Source of the DNA: an uncultured Bacteroidales bacterium
Lineage (GTDB): Bacteria > Bacteroidota > Bacteroidia > Bacteroidales > CAIXZF01
Reading direction: 5' to 3'
DNA: 64,000 nucleotides
NCBI GenBank assembly: GCA_903923925.1
Contig: CAIXZF010000059.1
Location: 31,632 to 95,631, forward strand
Shown: piece after piece, positions 16,753 through 26,210 of the stretch
How positions within the stretch are numbered: the first letter of the stretch is position 1
Layout: each line of letters begins with the position of its first letter
The notes under the pieces: model-generated
Database searches by the model: none
What the model was told of the DNA's origin: nothing
The model's input: the letters and a program-made list of their open reading frames with translations, nothing else
Translations under genes and position numbers: made by a program

Positions 16753-19700
16753 ATGTTAGGAATCTTCAAGAAATTTTTCAAAAGCAAGTCGGAGAAGGAT
16801 GTTTCTGTGCTTCTGCCGGCTGTTGATGAAGCTATTGCAGCCTATGCTGAAATTACTAAGCTAGATAACGATGCCCTTAGGGCGAAAACCTTTGAATTCC
16901 GCACAAAGATTTTTGATTATGTTGCGGAGGAGGAAGCTCAGATTCTGGTTCTTAAAGATAGAATAGAGCAGGAATACGACATGAATGTTGATGAGAAGGA
17001 GCAGATTTACTCTGAAATTGACAAGATTTCGAAGAAACAATATGAGAAATCTCAGGAGATTCTGAACATAATTTTACCTGAGGCTTTTGCCGTAGTTAAA
17101 GAAACCGCTAAGCGCTTCGTTGAGAATGAATGGGTTGAAGTAACTGCTACACAGTACGACCGTGATCTTGCTGCTCATAAGGCGAATGTTGAGATCATGG
17201 GTGAAAAAGCACGCTACCGTAACTCCTGGACTGCCGGCGGTAACCTTATTAAATGGGACATGGTGCACTATGATGTTCAGTTAATAGGAGGTATGGTGCT
17301 TCATCAGGGTAAGATTGCTGAAATGGCCACAGGGGAAGGAAAAACCCTGGTTGCTACCCTGCCGGTTTACCTGAATGCCTTGCCGGGAAAAGGAGTTCAT
17401 ATCGTTACAGTTAATGATTATCTTGCACGACGCGACTCTGAATGGATGGGGATGATGTTTGAGTTCCACGGTTTGAAAGTTGATTGTATCGACAAGCATG
17501 AACCAAACTCTGATGCCCGGAAGAATGCCTACCTGGCCGATGTTACCTATGGCACAAATAATGAATTCGGCTTTGATTATCTGCGCGATAATATGGCCAG
17601 AAACCCTGAAGAACTTGTTCAGAGAGCGCATAATTATGCCATAGTTGATGAGGTTGACTCAGTTTTGATTGACGATGCCCGTACACCTTTGATTATTTCC
17701 GGACCAACTCCGAAAGGCGATAACCAGGAATTTGAAGCATTACGCCCACAGATTCTAAAACTGTATACTGCTCAGCGTAACCTTGTTACAAAAATACTTG
17801 CTGATGCAAAGAATTTGCTTTCCGGGACTCCTTCAGCTGAAGATGAGAAAAAAGGCGGAGAGTTTCTGCTTCGTGCACAGCATGGTTTGCCCAAAAACAA
17901 AGCCATTATAAAATTCCTGAGTGAACCTGGTATGAAGGCTTTGCTGCAGAAAACTGAGAATTTTTATATGCAGGAGCAAAATAAGAACATGCATCTTATT
18001 GATGATGAGCTTTACTTTGTAATTGATGAGAAGAACCACACCATCGATTTGATGGAAAAAGGCATAGACCTGATCACCGAGTCCTATGACGAGCCTAAAT
18101 TCTATATAATCCCTGATATTGGTTCTGAACTTGCTGATCTGGATAAACAAACCCTGCCGGAGGCTAAGAAAATCGAGAGAAAAAATACCCTGCTTCAGGA
18201 GTTTTCTATAAAATCAGAGCGAATACATACAGTAAACCAGCTTTTAAGGGCGTATGCGCTTTTTGAAAAGGATGTTGAATATGTTATTATTGACAATAAA
18301 GTAAAGATTGTTGATGAACAAACCGGCCGTATTCTCGAAGGCAGAAGGTATTCTGACGGTCTCCATCAGGCTATTGAGGCTAAAGAAAATGTGAAAATCG
18401 AGGCCGCTACTCAAACCTATGCTACCATTACTCTCCAGAATTATTTCAGAATGTACAAAAAACTGGCCGGTATGACTGGTACAGCTGAGACCGAAGCAGG
18501 GGAGTTGTGGAATATCTATAAACTCGATGTCGTTGTAATTCCTACAAACAGATCAATTGTAAGGGCCGACAGGGAAGATTTGGTTTATAAAACAAAGCGC
18601 GAAAAATTCAATGCAGTAATAGAAGAGATTCAGGCGCTGGTTGACAAAGGAAGGCCAGTTCTTGTGGGTACAACTTCGGTTGAGACTTCCGAGTTGCTGA
18701 GCAGGATGTTAAAGCGTGTAAATATTAATCATAATGTATTAAATGCAAAGCTCCATGCCAGGGAGGCAGAAATTGTAGCCCATGCCGGTTTGCCTGGTAC
18801 AGTTACGATTGCTACAAATATGGCAGGTCGTGGTACCGACATCAAGCTGGGACCAGGAGTGAAGGAGGCCGGTGGTCTTGCCATTATTGGTACCGAACGC
18901 CATGAATCGAGACGTGTTGACAGGCAGTTGCGCGGACGTGCCGGACGACAGGGAGATCCCGGTAGTTCTCAGTTCTTTGTTTCCCTGGACGATGACCTGA
19001 TGCGTTTGTTTGGTTCCGACCGTATTGCGAAGGTAATGGACAGGCTGGGGTTGAAGGAAGGCGAAATGATTCAGCATTCGATGATCACAAAGTCTATCGA
19101 ACGGGCACAGCGTAAAGTTGAGGAAAACAACTTCGGAACCCGTAAACGACTTCTGGAATATGACGACGTTATGAATTCGCAGCGTGAAGTAATTTATAGC
19201 AAACGCCGTCATGCGCTTTACGGAGAACGTCTGGCTTTGGATATTTCCAATATGTATTATGATTTAAGTGAGTTCTTTGTAACCGATTATTCCGAAAAAG
19301 GAGATTATGAAGGTTTCCGTTTTGAGATTCTGAAAAGTCTGGCTGTTGAACCTCCGTTTACAGAGAAGGAATTTCTGAATGAATCTACTGGTAAACTTGT
19401 GGCGGAACTATATGACCATGTATCAAGTAGTTACAAGGAGCGTTCTGCGTTTTTAGCAGAGATGGTTTACCCTGTTGTTTCGGATGTGTATCTGAATCAG
19501 CCCAGATTTGAGAATATTGCCATTCCGATTACCGATGGAATAAAGACATTGCAGGTAGTTGCCAATATGAAAAAGGCTTACGAAGACAGAGGCCGCGAAG
19601 TGGTATTGTCTATTGAAAAGGGCCTTTCTCTTGCCATTATCGATGATGCATGGAAAGAGCATCTGCGCGAAATGGATGAGTTGAAACAAAGTGTTCAATC

Positions 19701-20046
19701 TGCTACTTATGAGCAAAAAGATCCTTTACTTATTTATAAGTTTGAATCGTTTCAGTTATTTAAAACGATGCTGCAACGTATTAACAAAGAGATCTGCGCA
19801 TTCCTGATGAAAGGCACATTGCCTGGTATGGAAACGAATATCCAGGAAGCAAGGGCTCCACGCCGCACCGACATGAGTAATCTAAAGACTGGGCGTGAGG
19901 ATCAGACTCCTGCAGCAAACAGCACTTCCGAACCACAGAAACCTCAGCCTGTAAAGGTTGAGAAGAAGGTCGGAAGAAATGATGCCTGCCCCTGTGGGAG
20001 CGGAAAGAAGTTTAAACAGTGTCATGGCAAAGGACTTGAAGCCTGA
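16753..20046 (+). CDS. secA: Preprotein translocase ATPase SecA
   Basis: 1097 residues, at the long end for SecA, as is usual in Bacteroidota, with an insertion near residues 50-110. The P-loop MATGEGKT is at 191-198 and the DEAD-box equivalent [21 protein letters not shown] near 298-318. [12 protein letters not shown] and the arginine finger region [33 protein letters not shown] are intact. The C-terminus ends in the zinc motif [14 protein letters not shown] (about 1079-1092), which binds SecB or ribosomes in the known family. It drives export of unfolded preproteins through SecYEG, the entry step for the many signal-peptide and T9SS proteins nearby. A terminator follows. Confidence 0.98.
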   Translation: MLGIFKKFFKSKSEKDVSVLLPAVDEAIAAYAEITKLDNDALRAKTFEFRTKIFDYVAEEEAQILVLKDRIEQEYDMNVDEKEQIYSEIDKISKKQYEKSQEILNIILPEAFAVVKETAKRFVENEWVEVTATQYDRDLAAHKANVEIMGEKARYRNSWTAGGNLIKWDMVHYDVQLIGGMVLHQGKIAEMATGEGKTLVATLPVYLNALPGKGVHIVTVNDYLARRDSEWMGMMFEFHGLKVDCIDKHEPNSDARKNAYLADVTYGTNNEFGFDYLRDNMARNPEELVQRAHNYAIVDEVDSVLIDDARTPLIISGPTPKGDNQEFEALRPQILKLYTAQRNLVTKILADAKNLLSGTPSAEDEKKGGEFLLRAQHGLPKNKAIIKFLSEPGMKALLQKTENFYMQEQNKNMHLIDDELYFVIDEKNHTIDLMEKGIDLITESYDEPKFYIIPDIGSELADLDKQTLPEAKKIERKNTLLQEFSIKSERIHTVNQLLRAYALFEKDVEYVIIDNKVKIVDEQTGRILEGRRYSDGLHQAIEAKENVKIEAATQTYATITLQNYFRMYKKLAGMTGTAETEAGELWNIYKLDVVVIPTNRSIVRADREDLVYKTKREKFNAVIEEIQALVDKGRPVLVGTTSVETSELLSRMLKRVNINHNVLNAKLHAREAEIVAHAGLPGTVTIATNMAGRGTDIKLGPGVKEAGGLAIIGTERHESRRVDRQLRGRAGRQGDPGSSQFFVSLDDDLMRLFGSDRIAKVMDRLGLKEGEMIQHSMITKSIERAQRKVEENNFGTRKRLLEYDDVMNSQREVIYSKRRHALYGERLALDISNMYYDLSEFFVTDYSEKGDYEGFRFEILKSLAVEPPFTEKEFLNESTGKLVAELYDHVSSSYKERSAFLAEMVYPVVSDVYLNQPRFENIAIPITDGIKTLQVVANMKKAYEDRGREVVLSIEKGLSLAIIDDAWKEHLREMDELKQSVQSATYEQKDPLLIYKFESFQLFKTMLQRINKEICAFLMKGTLPGMETNIQEARAPRRTDMSNLKTGREDQTPAANSTSEPQKPQPVKVEKKVGRNDACPCGSGKKFKQCHGKGLEA

Positions 20047-20084
20047 TTTGCTGGTTTGCTATTGTGCTAGTTTGCTAATTAGAT

Positions 20085-20120
20085 AAAAAAAAGGCTGCCT
20101 TTTGAGCGACCTTTTTTTTT
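20085..20120. terminator. Bidirectional terminator between secA and the small exported protein
   Basis: An A-run and AAGGCTGC are followed by a short loop, then GCGACCTT and a nine-base T-run. The A-run/T-run symmetry suits the convergent genes on both sides. Confidence 0.75.
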
Positions 20121-20150
20121 ACCAAAAACAAATTAACTGAACTGTGATTA

Positions 20151-20372
20151 TTATTTTTTTACCGGAGCAGCTTCTTTTGCAACTTTTGCAGATTTTTTGT
20201 GTGATTTAACGGCTGTTTTTTCAACTGCCTTTACTGGCTCTGCAGCTTTAACTTCTTTCTTTACTTCTGTTTTAGGAGCTTCTTTTTTCTCAGCAGGTTT
20301 TTGTGTCTGACCAAAAACTGTTACACTTGCAGCAAATAATAAAGTGATTGAAATTACAAAAAACTTTTTCAT
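20151..20372 (-). CDS. Small Lys/Ala/Glu-rich exported protein
   Basis: 73 residues. A clear signal peptide (MKKFFVISITLLFAASVTVFGQ) is followed by about 50 low-complexity residues dominated by Lys, Ala, Glu and Val (EKKEAPKTEVKKEVKA, SHKKSAKVAKEAAPVKK). No domain is recognisable. It is predicted to be periplasmic or secreted. A -7 element is positioned correctly upstream and a terminator downstream, which supports a real gene. The role is unknown. Confidence 0.7.
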   Translation of the reverse strand: MKKFFVISITLLFAASVTVFGQTQKPAEKKEAPKTEVKKEVKAAEPVKAVEKTAVKSHKKSAKVAKEAAPVKK

Positions 20373-20415
20373 TGGATGTTCTTTTTTAGGTTGGTTATCA
20401 TTGTTAATTATGAAG

Positions 20416-20423
20416 CAAAATTA
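20416..20423 (-). promoter_or_regulatory. Putative -7 element of the small exported protein gene
   Basis: On the minus strand this reads TAATTTTG (TAnnTTTG), 43 bp before the ATG. Confidence 0.5.
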
Positions 20424-20537
20424 TACTGCTTTCGCTGTGTTGAAACATTTACTGCGTTAAACAATGTTAAAGGTTTCTGTTAAATAGTGTTAATAAAGAT
20501 ATCTTCGAAGATTATATGTTGTTTGTCTGTGTTTTAA

Positions 20538-20569
20538 TTTGGGTTAAAGTAATTTTTAATGTAGGTTTG
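20538..20569 (+). promoter_or_regulatory. Bacteroidota-type promoter of the flavoprotein gene
   Basis: TTTG at 20538-20541, 20 bp spacer, TAGGTTTG at 20562-20569. Transcription should begin near 20575, which excludes the TTG at 20574 and supports the ATG at 20583 as start. Confidence 0.75.
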
Positions 20570-20582
20570 CATTTTGGAAAGG

Positions 20583-21809
20583 ATGTCTCAGAAAGTTTAT
20601 GATGTAGTTGTAATCGGTGCAGGACCTGCCGGGTCTATGGCGGCTTATTATCTTGCTGATCGTGGTTTTACGGTTGCTGTTATTGAAAAGGAGAACTTCC
20701 CAAGGTATAAACCCTGTGGTGGCGGACTTACTCACAGAACCCTGAAACTTTTTCCGTTTAGCCTTGATTCTGTTATTGAAACAGAGATTTATAATTTCAG
20801 GTTCAGTAAGAATTTTAAAAATGCATATACGCGCCACAGCGATGAGCCGCTGATGTATTGCCTGATGCGCGATAAGTTTGACAATTTCCTTATTAATAAT
20901 GCGGTATCAAAAGGGGCTGATTTCTTTCAAGGCACGCGTGTAACAGGGCTTACTGAAAGTTTCGACCAGGTTCTGGTGCATACCAGCGAGGGCGAATTTT
21001 CTGCCTCATTTGTTATTGGAGCTGATGGTGCCAGTAGTATTACTGCCAGAACTTTTTTACTTACCGGCCATGTTAAAAAAGGAATTGCTATTGAAAGTGA
21101 GGTAAAAGTTTCTGATGAAGATTTTGAAAGATTTAAAAATACGGTTTATCTTGATTGGGGAACTTTTATAAGAGGATATGCATGGATCTTTCCTAAAGGC
21201 GACCATTTATCAATAGGTGTTGGTGGTCCGGCAAAACTTTCGAAATATTTAAAGGATTATTTCTTTAAATTTCTTGAATCACTGGAAATTAAGGATTTAA
21301 CTATGATGTCATTCCGAACAAATCCTATTCCCTACCGAAGTGGTTACGACAGGATACAGGCGGGCAGGGTTTTGCTTATCGGCGATGCTGCTGGATTTAC
21401 TGACCCCATGACTGGGGAAGGGATTTATTACGCTGTGAAGAGCGCTGGAATAGCTTCAGAAACCATTATAAGTTTCCTTGATGGAACTACTAATCATCCT
21501 TTCGACTACAGAAAAAACGTAGAAGCTGAAGTAGTGTCCGAATTATTGGCAGCTTATCCTCTTCTTAAAATATTTAATTCGGCACCTGGTCTGATACATA
21601 AGAAACTTGGAACGAGCGAACGTTTATGGCGAGGCTTCCGTAAAGTATTGCGTGGAGATATTACTTATAATGACTTCAAAATGCGCTTTGGAAGGTATCA
21701 GTTTATCTGGAACCCAATTATTAAACTTGCTACAATAATCGAAAAGTTTAAACGAACGAATTTTAAGTTCGTCCACGAAAAGAAGGTTAAGAAGGAAGCA
21801 GGCTCCTGA
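20583..21809 (+). CDS. Geranylgeranyl-reductase family FAD-dependent oxidoreductase
   Basis: 408 residues from the ATG at 20583. The dinucleotide-binding fold VVVIGAGPAGSMAAYYLADRG lies at the N-terminus, followed by the family motif YKPCGGGL. FVIGADGASS and GRVLLIGDAAGFTDPMTGEGIYYA are the second and third flavin-contact motifs. The family reduces isoprenoid double bonds (for example geranylgeranyl chains or menaquinone side chains). The exact substrate here is not determined, and other flavin monooxygenase-like roles remain possible. The last 23 bp overlap the end of the convergent YqeY gene. Confidence 0.85.
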   Translation: MSQKVYDVVVIGAGPAGSMAAYYLADRGFTVAVIEKENFPRYKPCGGGLTHRTLKLFPFSLDSVIETEIYNFRFSKNFKNAYTRHSDEPLMYCLMRDKFDNFLINNAVSKGADFFQGTRVTGLTESFDQVLVHTSEGEFSASFVIGADGASSITARTFLLTGHVKKGIAIESEVKVSDEDFERFKNTVYLDWGTFIRGYAWIFPKGDHLSIGVGGPAKLSKYLKDYFFKFLESLEIKDLTMMSFRTNPIPYRSGYDRIQAGRVLLIGDAAGFTDPMTGEGIYYAVKSAGIASETIISFLDGTTNHPFDYRKNVEAEVVSELLAAYPLLKIFNSAPGLIHKKLGTSERLWRGFRKVLRGDITYNDFKMRFGRYQFIWNPIIKLATIIEKFKRTNFKFVHEKKVKKEAGS

Positions 21810-22239
21810 TAATCTCCGAAACCATTTTATTGTCAGCTTTGCCAGCGAGCTTTTTCGAAACGATTCCCATAACTTTTCCAAGCTCTTTTACAGATGTAGC
21901 GCCGGTTTCATCAATAACTGAAGAAATTATTGCTTTTACTTCCTCAACCGGCATCTGCTGTGGGAGGAATTTTTCGATGATGGCTGCCTGGAATAATTCA
22001 GGTTCAGCCAGGTCGTTCCTGTCTTGTCCGAGATAGATCTCTGCCGCCTCTTTCCGTTGTTTCACGAGTTTCTGAAGCAGTTTTATTTCATCATCTTCTG
22101 TAACATCGCCACCTGCTCCTCCCTGAGTTTTAGCAAGGAGCAGGGCGGCCTTTACAGCGCGGAGGGCTTCCAGCTTGTCCTTTTCTTTGGCAAGCATGGC
22201 GGCTTTAATATCATCGTTAATTTTATCGGTAAGGCTCAT
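21787..22239 (-). CDS. GatB/YqeY domain protein
   Basis: 150 residues matching the stand-alone YqeY family: an N-terminal helical domain (MSLTDKINDDIKAAMLAKEKDKLEALRAVK) and the tail domain LPQQMPVEEVKAIISSVIDETGATSVKELGKVMGIVSKKLAGKADNKMVSEIIRSLL. Related domains in GatB help amidate misacylated tRNA, but the free protein's function is not established. It lies 18 bp after ftsZ and is probably the last gene of the dcw operon. Confidence 0.92.
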   Translation of the reverse strand: MSLTDKINDDIKAAMLAKEKDKLEALRAVKAALLLAKTQGGAGGDVTEDDEIKLLQKLVKQRKEAAEIYLGQDRNDLAEPELFQAAIIEKFLPQQMPVEEVKAIISSVIDETGATSVKELGKVMGIVSKKLAGKADNKMVSEIIRSLLPS

Positions 22240-22257
22240 AGTAGGTTTTACCTCATG

Positions 22258-23910
22258 CTAATCAATATTGTCGTGAAGAAAGGAGTTATTCGCTTTTAAC
22301 TCTACACCATTTTTAAGGTCGTCAGACAGAGAGAAACGTGAAACTTCGGATTCGGATGAATGCTTTGGTTCCTTAAGTTCTACTTCGCGACGCCGATAGG
22401 CTGGTTCTCTTTCAAGACGATCGATTTCTTCAGGCTTTTTTAGTTGCAGGCTCAGTTCTTTTAGCTTATTTATCCTGGAATTTGAATTCCTGTCGAATGT
22501 GGTTTTATCAACCGGAAAAAAATCCTGCCTGATGGCCTGAGGTGTTTCTCTCTGCGATTGACCTTCCGAATTATTCACCATATACATTCCAGATGAGCTG
22601 TTCTCAGGGGAGATGTATGGTTTATCTGAAGGTGGTTTTGGTGAAGAATGCTGGGGTGTATCGTTAAGGCTGAAAATAACAGAGCGTGGGATTTCCCTGA
22701 TTTCTTCAGGTTCTGTGCGGAGTTCAATATCGTCGAAGCCCTCATTAAGATCCGGTTCTTCAATTTGATGGTCTCTCGACAGCAGTGTAATTTCGTTTAC
22801 AACCGGAGGCTCAACTTCAGAAATTGGTTCTTGTTTAGGTGGCATCACTACGGTATCTCTTCCAGAAATAATGCCAACGATGTTCTTTTTAGGTTCTTCT
22901 TTTTTTTCGTTTTCTCCTGTTGGTTCAAAACCTGTAGCCACAAGTGTGATGCTTATGGCTGTACCAAGGCTTTCGTCGCGACCGTTACCCCAGATAATAT
23001 CTGCATTCTGGCCAGCTTTCGACTGAATATAATCGGTAATTTCAGTAACTTCATCCATAGAAACTTCTTCAGAACCTGAAGAAATGTAGAGCAGGATGTT
23101 ACGGGCACCATCAATATTGCTGTCGTTAAGTAGTGGTGATGACATGGCTTCTTCAACAGCTTTTGTGGCTCTGTTTTCGCCATCGGCAATACCCGAGCCC
23201 ATTATTGCTACACCACTGTTTTTCATTACAGTTTTAACGTCTTCAAAATCGACGTTAATGTAACCGGCAACAGTAATGATTTCGGCAATACCTTTTGCGG
23301 CAGTAGTAAGAATATTGTCTGCTTTATGGAAAGCTTTCGAAAGCGGGAGGTCGCCATATAGCTCTCTGAGTTTATCATTGCAGATAATCAGCAGCGTATC
23401 AACATGTTCGCGTAATTCGTTAATTCCCTGTTCCGCTTGCAGTCTTCTTTTCCTGCCTTCGAAACTGAAAGGAATGGTAACTATGCCAACTGTAAGTATG
23501 TCAAGTTTTCTGGCTTCAGCTGCAATTACCGGAGCTGCGCCTGTTCCGGTGCCACCTCCCATTCCGGCTGTGATGAAGAGCATTTTCGTGTTGGGATCGA
23601 GGACTTTTCTGATGTCTTCGATGTTTTCGATGGCTGCATTTTTGCCAACTTCAGGAATTGAACCGGCTCCACGACCTTCGGTAAGGCCTGATCCCAGTTG
23701 AATTTTGTTAGGAATGGGACTCAGATTCAGAGCCTGAGAATCAGTATTGCAGATCACAAAATCCACACCCCTGATACCTTCATTAAACATGTGATTCACC
23801 GCATTGCTTCCGCCGCCACCAACACCCAATACCTTAATAATAGAGGACTGGTATTTCGGTAAATCAAATTTAATCATACTGGGATTTATTTGTTCTTCTC
23901 GGTAGGTCAT
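22258..23910 (-). CDS. ftsZ: Cell division GTPase FtsZ
   Basis: 550 residues. The GTPase core shows GVGGGGSNAVNHM near 29-41 and the tubulin signature GGGTGTG at 118-124. The core ends near residue 335 and is followed by an unusually long, charged, disordered linker of about 200 residues. The last residues (ELKANNSFLHDNID) take the place of the conserved C-terminal peptide that contacts FtsA. The ATG at 23910 is supported by an AGGAGG sequence. It polymerises into the Z-ring. It lies 82 bp downstream of ftsA, the largest gap between neighbouring genes in the cluster. Confidence 0.98.
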   Translation of the reverse strand: MTYREEQINPSMIKFDLPKYQSSIIKVLGVGGGGSNAVNHMFNEGIRGVDFVICNTDSQALNLSPIPNKIQLGSGLTEGRGAGSIPEVGKNAAIENIEDIRKVLDPNTKMLFITAGMGGGTGTGAAPVIAAEARKLDILTVGIVTIPFSFEGRKRRLQAEQGINELREHVDTLLIICNDKLRELYGDLPLSKAFHKADNILTTAAKGIAEIITVAGYINVDFEDVKTVMKNSGVAIMGSGIADGENRATKAVEEAMSSPLLNDSNIDGARNILLYISSGSEEVSMDEVTEITDYIQSKAGQNADIIWGNGRDESLGTAISITLVATGFEPTGENEKKEEPKKNIVGIISGRDTVVMPPKQEPISEVEPPVVNEITLLSRDHQIEEPDLNEGFDDIELRTEPEEIREIPRSVIFSLNDTPQHSSPKPPSDKPYISPENSSSGMYMVNNSEGQSQRETPQAIRQDFFPVDKTTFDRNSNSRINKLKELSLQLKKPEEIDRLEREPAYRRREVELKEPKHSSESEVSRFSLSDDLKNGVELKANNSFLHDNID

Positions 23911-23917
23911 TGTTTCG

Positions 23918-23923
23918 CCTCCT
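23918..23923 (-). promoter_or_regulatory. Shine-Dalgarno sequence of ftsZ
   Basis: AGGAGG on the minus strand, 7 bp from the ATG. Such a perfect site is uncommon in this window and fixes the upstream start over the internal Met at residue 12. A small hairpin (TTATCAAC/GTTGATAA, 23959-23977) lies in the same ftsA-ftsZ gap. Confidence 0.7.
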
Positions 23924-23992
23924 AAATTAATCGATTTATAATTATCTTTTTTGAAATTTTATCAACTATGTTGATAACATCGTAAATAATTG

Positions 23993-25384
23993 TTAATTAG
24001 ACTTTTTCATGTCTTCTTCGAACCATTTTGTAATGGTATCGAGCCAGTTTTTTCGCTTGCTCGACGAGGCAATTATTGATTCAGATGACTCGGTTTCAAA
24101 AGTTTCTTCTACAAATTCAGAAACTACTGGTTCTGGTTCAGCAGGAATTTCTAATTTTTTAGGTTCATCAATTGCATAACTGTTGCCTTCGAAAATGAAT
24201 TCTTCCTTGCAGTTTCTCTGCTGGTCTTTTCTTGTTCTCGAATTTCCAAGAATTACAAGGCCGATACCTGTTGCAAACATTGGGCTTGCCACATCATCTG
24301 GCACTTCGTTGCCAAGGTGCTCGTTCGGATAGCCAATTCGGGTATCCATGCCTGTCATGTATTCGGTAAGCTGGGCAATATGTTTGAGAAGTGCGCCTCC
24401 ACCGGTAAGAACAATACCAGCAATAAGTTTTTTCTCGTAGCCTGAATTTTTAATTTCAAAGATGATTGCATCAATAATCTCTTCCATACGGGCCTGGATT
24501 ATATTGGCCAGGTTTTTAAGTGAAATTTCCTTAGGTGCCCGACCCCGAAGACCTGGGATTGCAACGATTTCATCGTCTTTATTCTCACTTGCAAGCGTAC
24601 TTCCGAACTTAATTTTAAGTTCTTCAGCATGTCGGCGGATAATGTGACAACCTTCTTTAACATCTTCCGTAATTACATCGCCCCCGAAAGGAATTACAGC
24701 GGTATGACGGATGATATTATCCTGGAAAATTGCAATATCTGTAGTGCCACCACCAATATCTACCAAAACAACACCTGCTTCTTTCTCCTCTTCACTAAGA
24801 ACTGATTCTGCAGAAGCCAGTGGCTCAAGAATCAGGTTAGTGATGTTTAAACCAGAGCGTTTTACACATTTGTAGATGTTTTTTGCCGCTGCAGTTTGCC
24901 CGATAATAATGTGGAAATTCGCCTCAAGAGAAATTCCCGACATTCCTATTGGCTGCTTAATACCCTGCTCTCCGTCTATGATATATTCCTGGGGAATCAC
25001 ATCAATAATTTCTTCTCCCGGCAGCATCACCAGTTTATACATATTCTCATGCAGCATATCAATGTCATCCTGGCTGATTTCATCTTCCTGGGAGTGCCTC
25101 ATCATGCTTCCGCGATGCTGAATACTTTTAATATGCTGACCAGCAATTCCGACATTAACTTCCCGGATTCTGATTCCTGCATTTTCTTCTGCCAGTTCCA
25201 CTGCGCGGCGGATTGACTTGATAGTATCTTCGATGTTTGAAACAACTCCGCGTTTAACACCGATAGATTCGGTTTTGCCACTCCCTAAAATGTGGATTTT
25301 GCCGTGTTCGTTTCTACGGCCTACAATCGCCGCAATTTTTGTGGTGCCAATGTCGAGGCCAACGATGATGTTTGATGCTTCCAT
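23993..25384 (-). CDS. ftsA: Cell division actin-like protein FtsA
   Basis: 463 residues. The actin-fold phosphate loops are IVGLDIGTTKIAAIVG (N-terminus) and VVLVDIGGGTTDIAIF (about 205-220), with LTGGGALL near 335. The C-terminus has an acidic linker and then a membrane-binding amphipathic helix (KNWLDTITKWFEEDMKK). It tethers FtsZ filaments to the membrane. It starts 6 bp after ftsQ. Confidence 0.97.
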   Translation of the reverse strand: MEASNIIVGLDIGTTKIAAIVGRRNEHGKIHILGSGKTESIGVKRGVVSNIEDTIKSIRRAVELAEENAGIRIREVNVGIAGQHIKSIQHRGSMMRHSQEDEISQDDIDMLHENMYKLVMLPGEEIIDVIPQEYIIDGEQGIKQPIGMSGISLEANFHIIIGQTAAAKNIYKCVKRSGLNITNLILEPLASAESVLSEEEKEAGVVLVDIGGGTTDIAIFQDNIIRHTAVIPFGGDVITEDVKEGCHIIRRHAEELKIKFGSTLASENKDDEIVAIPGLRGRAPKEISLKNLANIIQARMEEIIDAIIFEIKNSGYEKKLIAGIVLTGGGALLKHIAQLTEYMTGMDTRIGYPNEHLGNEVPDDVASPMFATGIGLVILGNSRTRKDQQRNCKEEFIFEGNSYAIDEPKKLEIPAEPEPVVSEFVEETFETESSESIIASSSKRKNWLDTITKWFEEDMKKSN

Positions 25385-25390
25385 GAGATA

Positions 25391-26206
25391 TTAGTTTTTG
25401 GAACAGATTACTTGATTCTTATATTTAATATTTAGTGTTTTGTATTTATTCCATCCGGCTTTATTAAGGCCATTGTTGTAAAAGGCAGAGAGTTTTTGAA
25501 ACTTCTCAGCTATGTTGCAAACACCTCCGAAAAGTATAGTATGCCTTCCTACCTTGGGCGTTAATTCAAATTCACGATACTCATTTACATAAATCTGATC
25601 AACTTGTAATTTAAAGAACTCATCCTGATCAATATACATTGCTAAAACATATAATTTCTGCATAGTTGAAAGAACCAGATCTGCTTCATCCCAGCTTATT
25701 AGTCCCGGAATGAGGTTGCGCGACATTGAAAATTCCTCCTTCAGGATTCCGTTTGATACGGGTACTCTTGCTGTGTACTTGTCGCTGAGGGGAACCATTT
25801 GCCCATCGGAGGTTATGTAGAAACTCTGCCCGGCCATATTGAACACCCGAAGTATTGGTTTTCGCTGAATGAGTATAATATGAACACCTCCGTCAACTGT
25901 CGAATAAACTTTAGCCTTAGCTATATAAGGGTTCTGAAGGAGGCGCTCCCTGATTTTAATGCTGCTGATGTCAATCAGCGGTTTTCCAATCAGGCTGTCG
26001 TTGTATAAAGAGTTGATTTCTGCTTTTACTTCTGATTCACTTACAAAGATTTCTCCGTTCTGATAATCAATCTTTACCCCGATTGAATTACAAAGTATGG
26101 TTTTCTGTTCAACCTGTACAAAGCCGAGCAAAGCAAAGAAGCCTGATATCATTACGACCCAGAGGAGGATATTTAAAACTTTTATTGCTTTCTGTTTAAA
26201 ACTCAT
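25391..26206 (-). CDS. ftsQ: Cell division protein FtsQ/DivIB-like
   Basis: 271 residues: a short cytoplasmic tail, one membrane helix (about 10-30, ILLWVVMISGFFALLGFV), then a POTRA-like beginning (IDISSIKIRERLLQNPYIAKAKVYST). The rest is the divergent FtsQ beta domain. Bacteroidota FtsQ proteins are poorly conserved. Position between murC and ftsA and topology carry the assignment. Known FtsQ recruits FtsB/FtsL to the division site. Confidence 0.85.
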   Translation of the reverse strand: MSFKQKAIKVLNILLWVVMISGFFALLGFVQVEQKTILCNSIGVKIDYQNGEIFVSESEVKAEINSLYNDSLIGKPLIDISSIKIRERLLQNPYIAKAKVYSTVDGGVHIILIQRKPILRVFNMAGQSFYITSDGQMVPLSDKYTARVPVSNGILKEEFSMSRNLIPGLISWDEADLVLSTMQKLYVLAMYIDQDEFFKLQVDQIYVNEYREFELTPKVGRHTILFGGVCNIAEKFQKLSAFYNNGLNKAGWNKYKTLNIKYKNQVICSKN

Positions 26207-26210
26207 GTTT

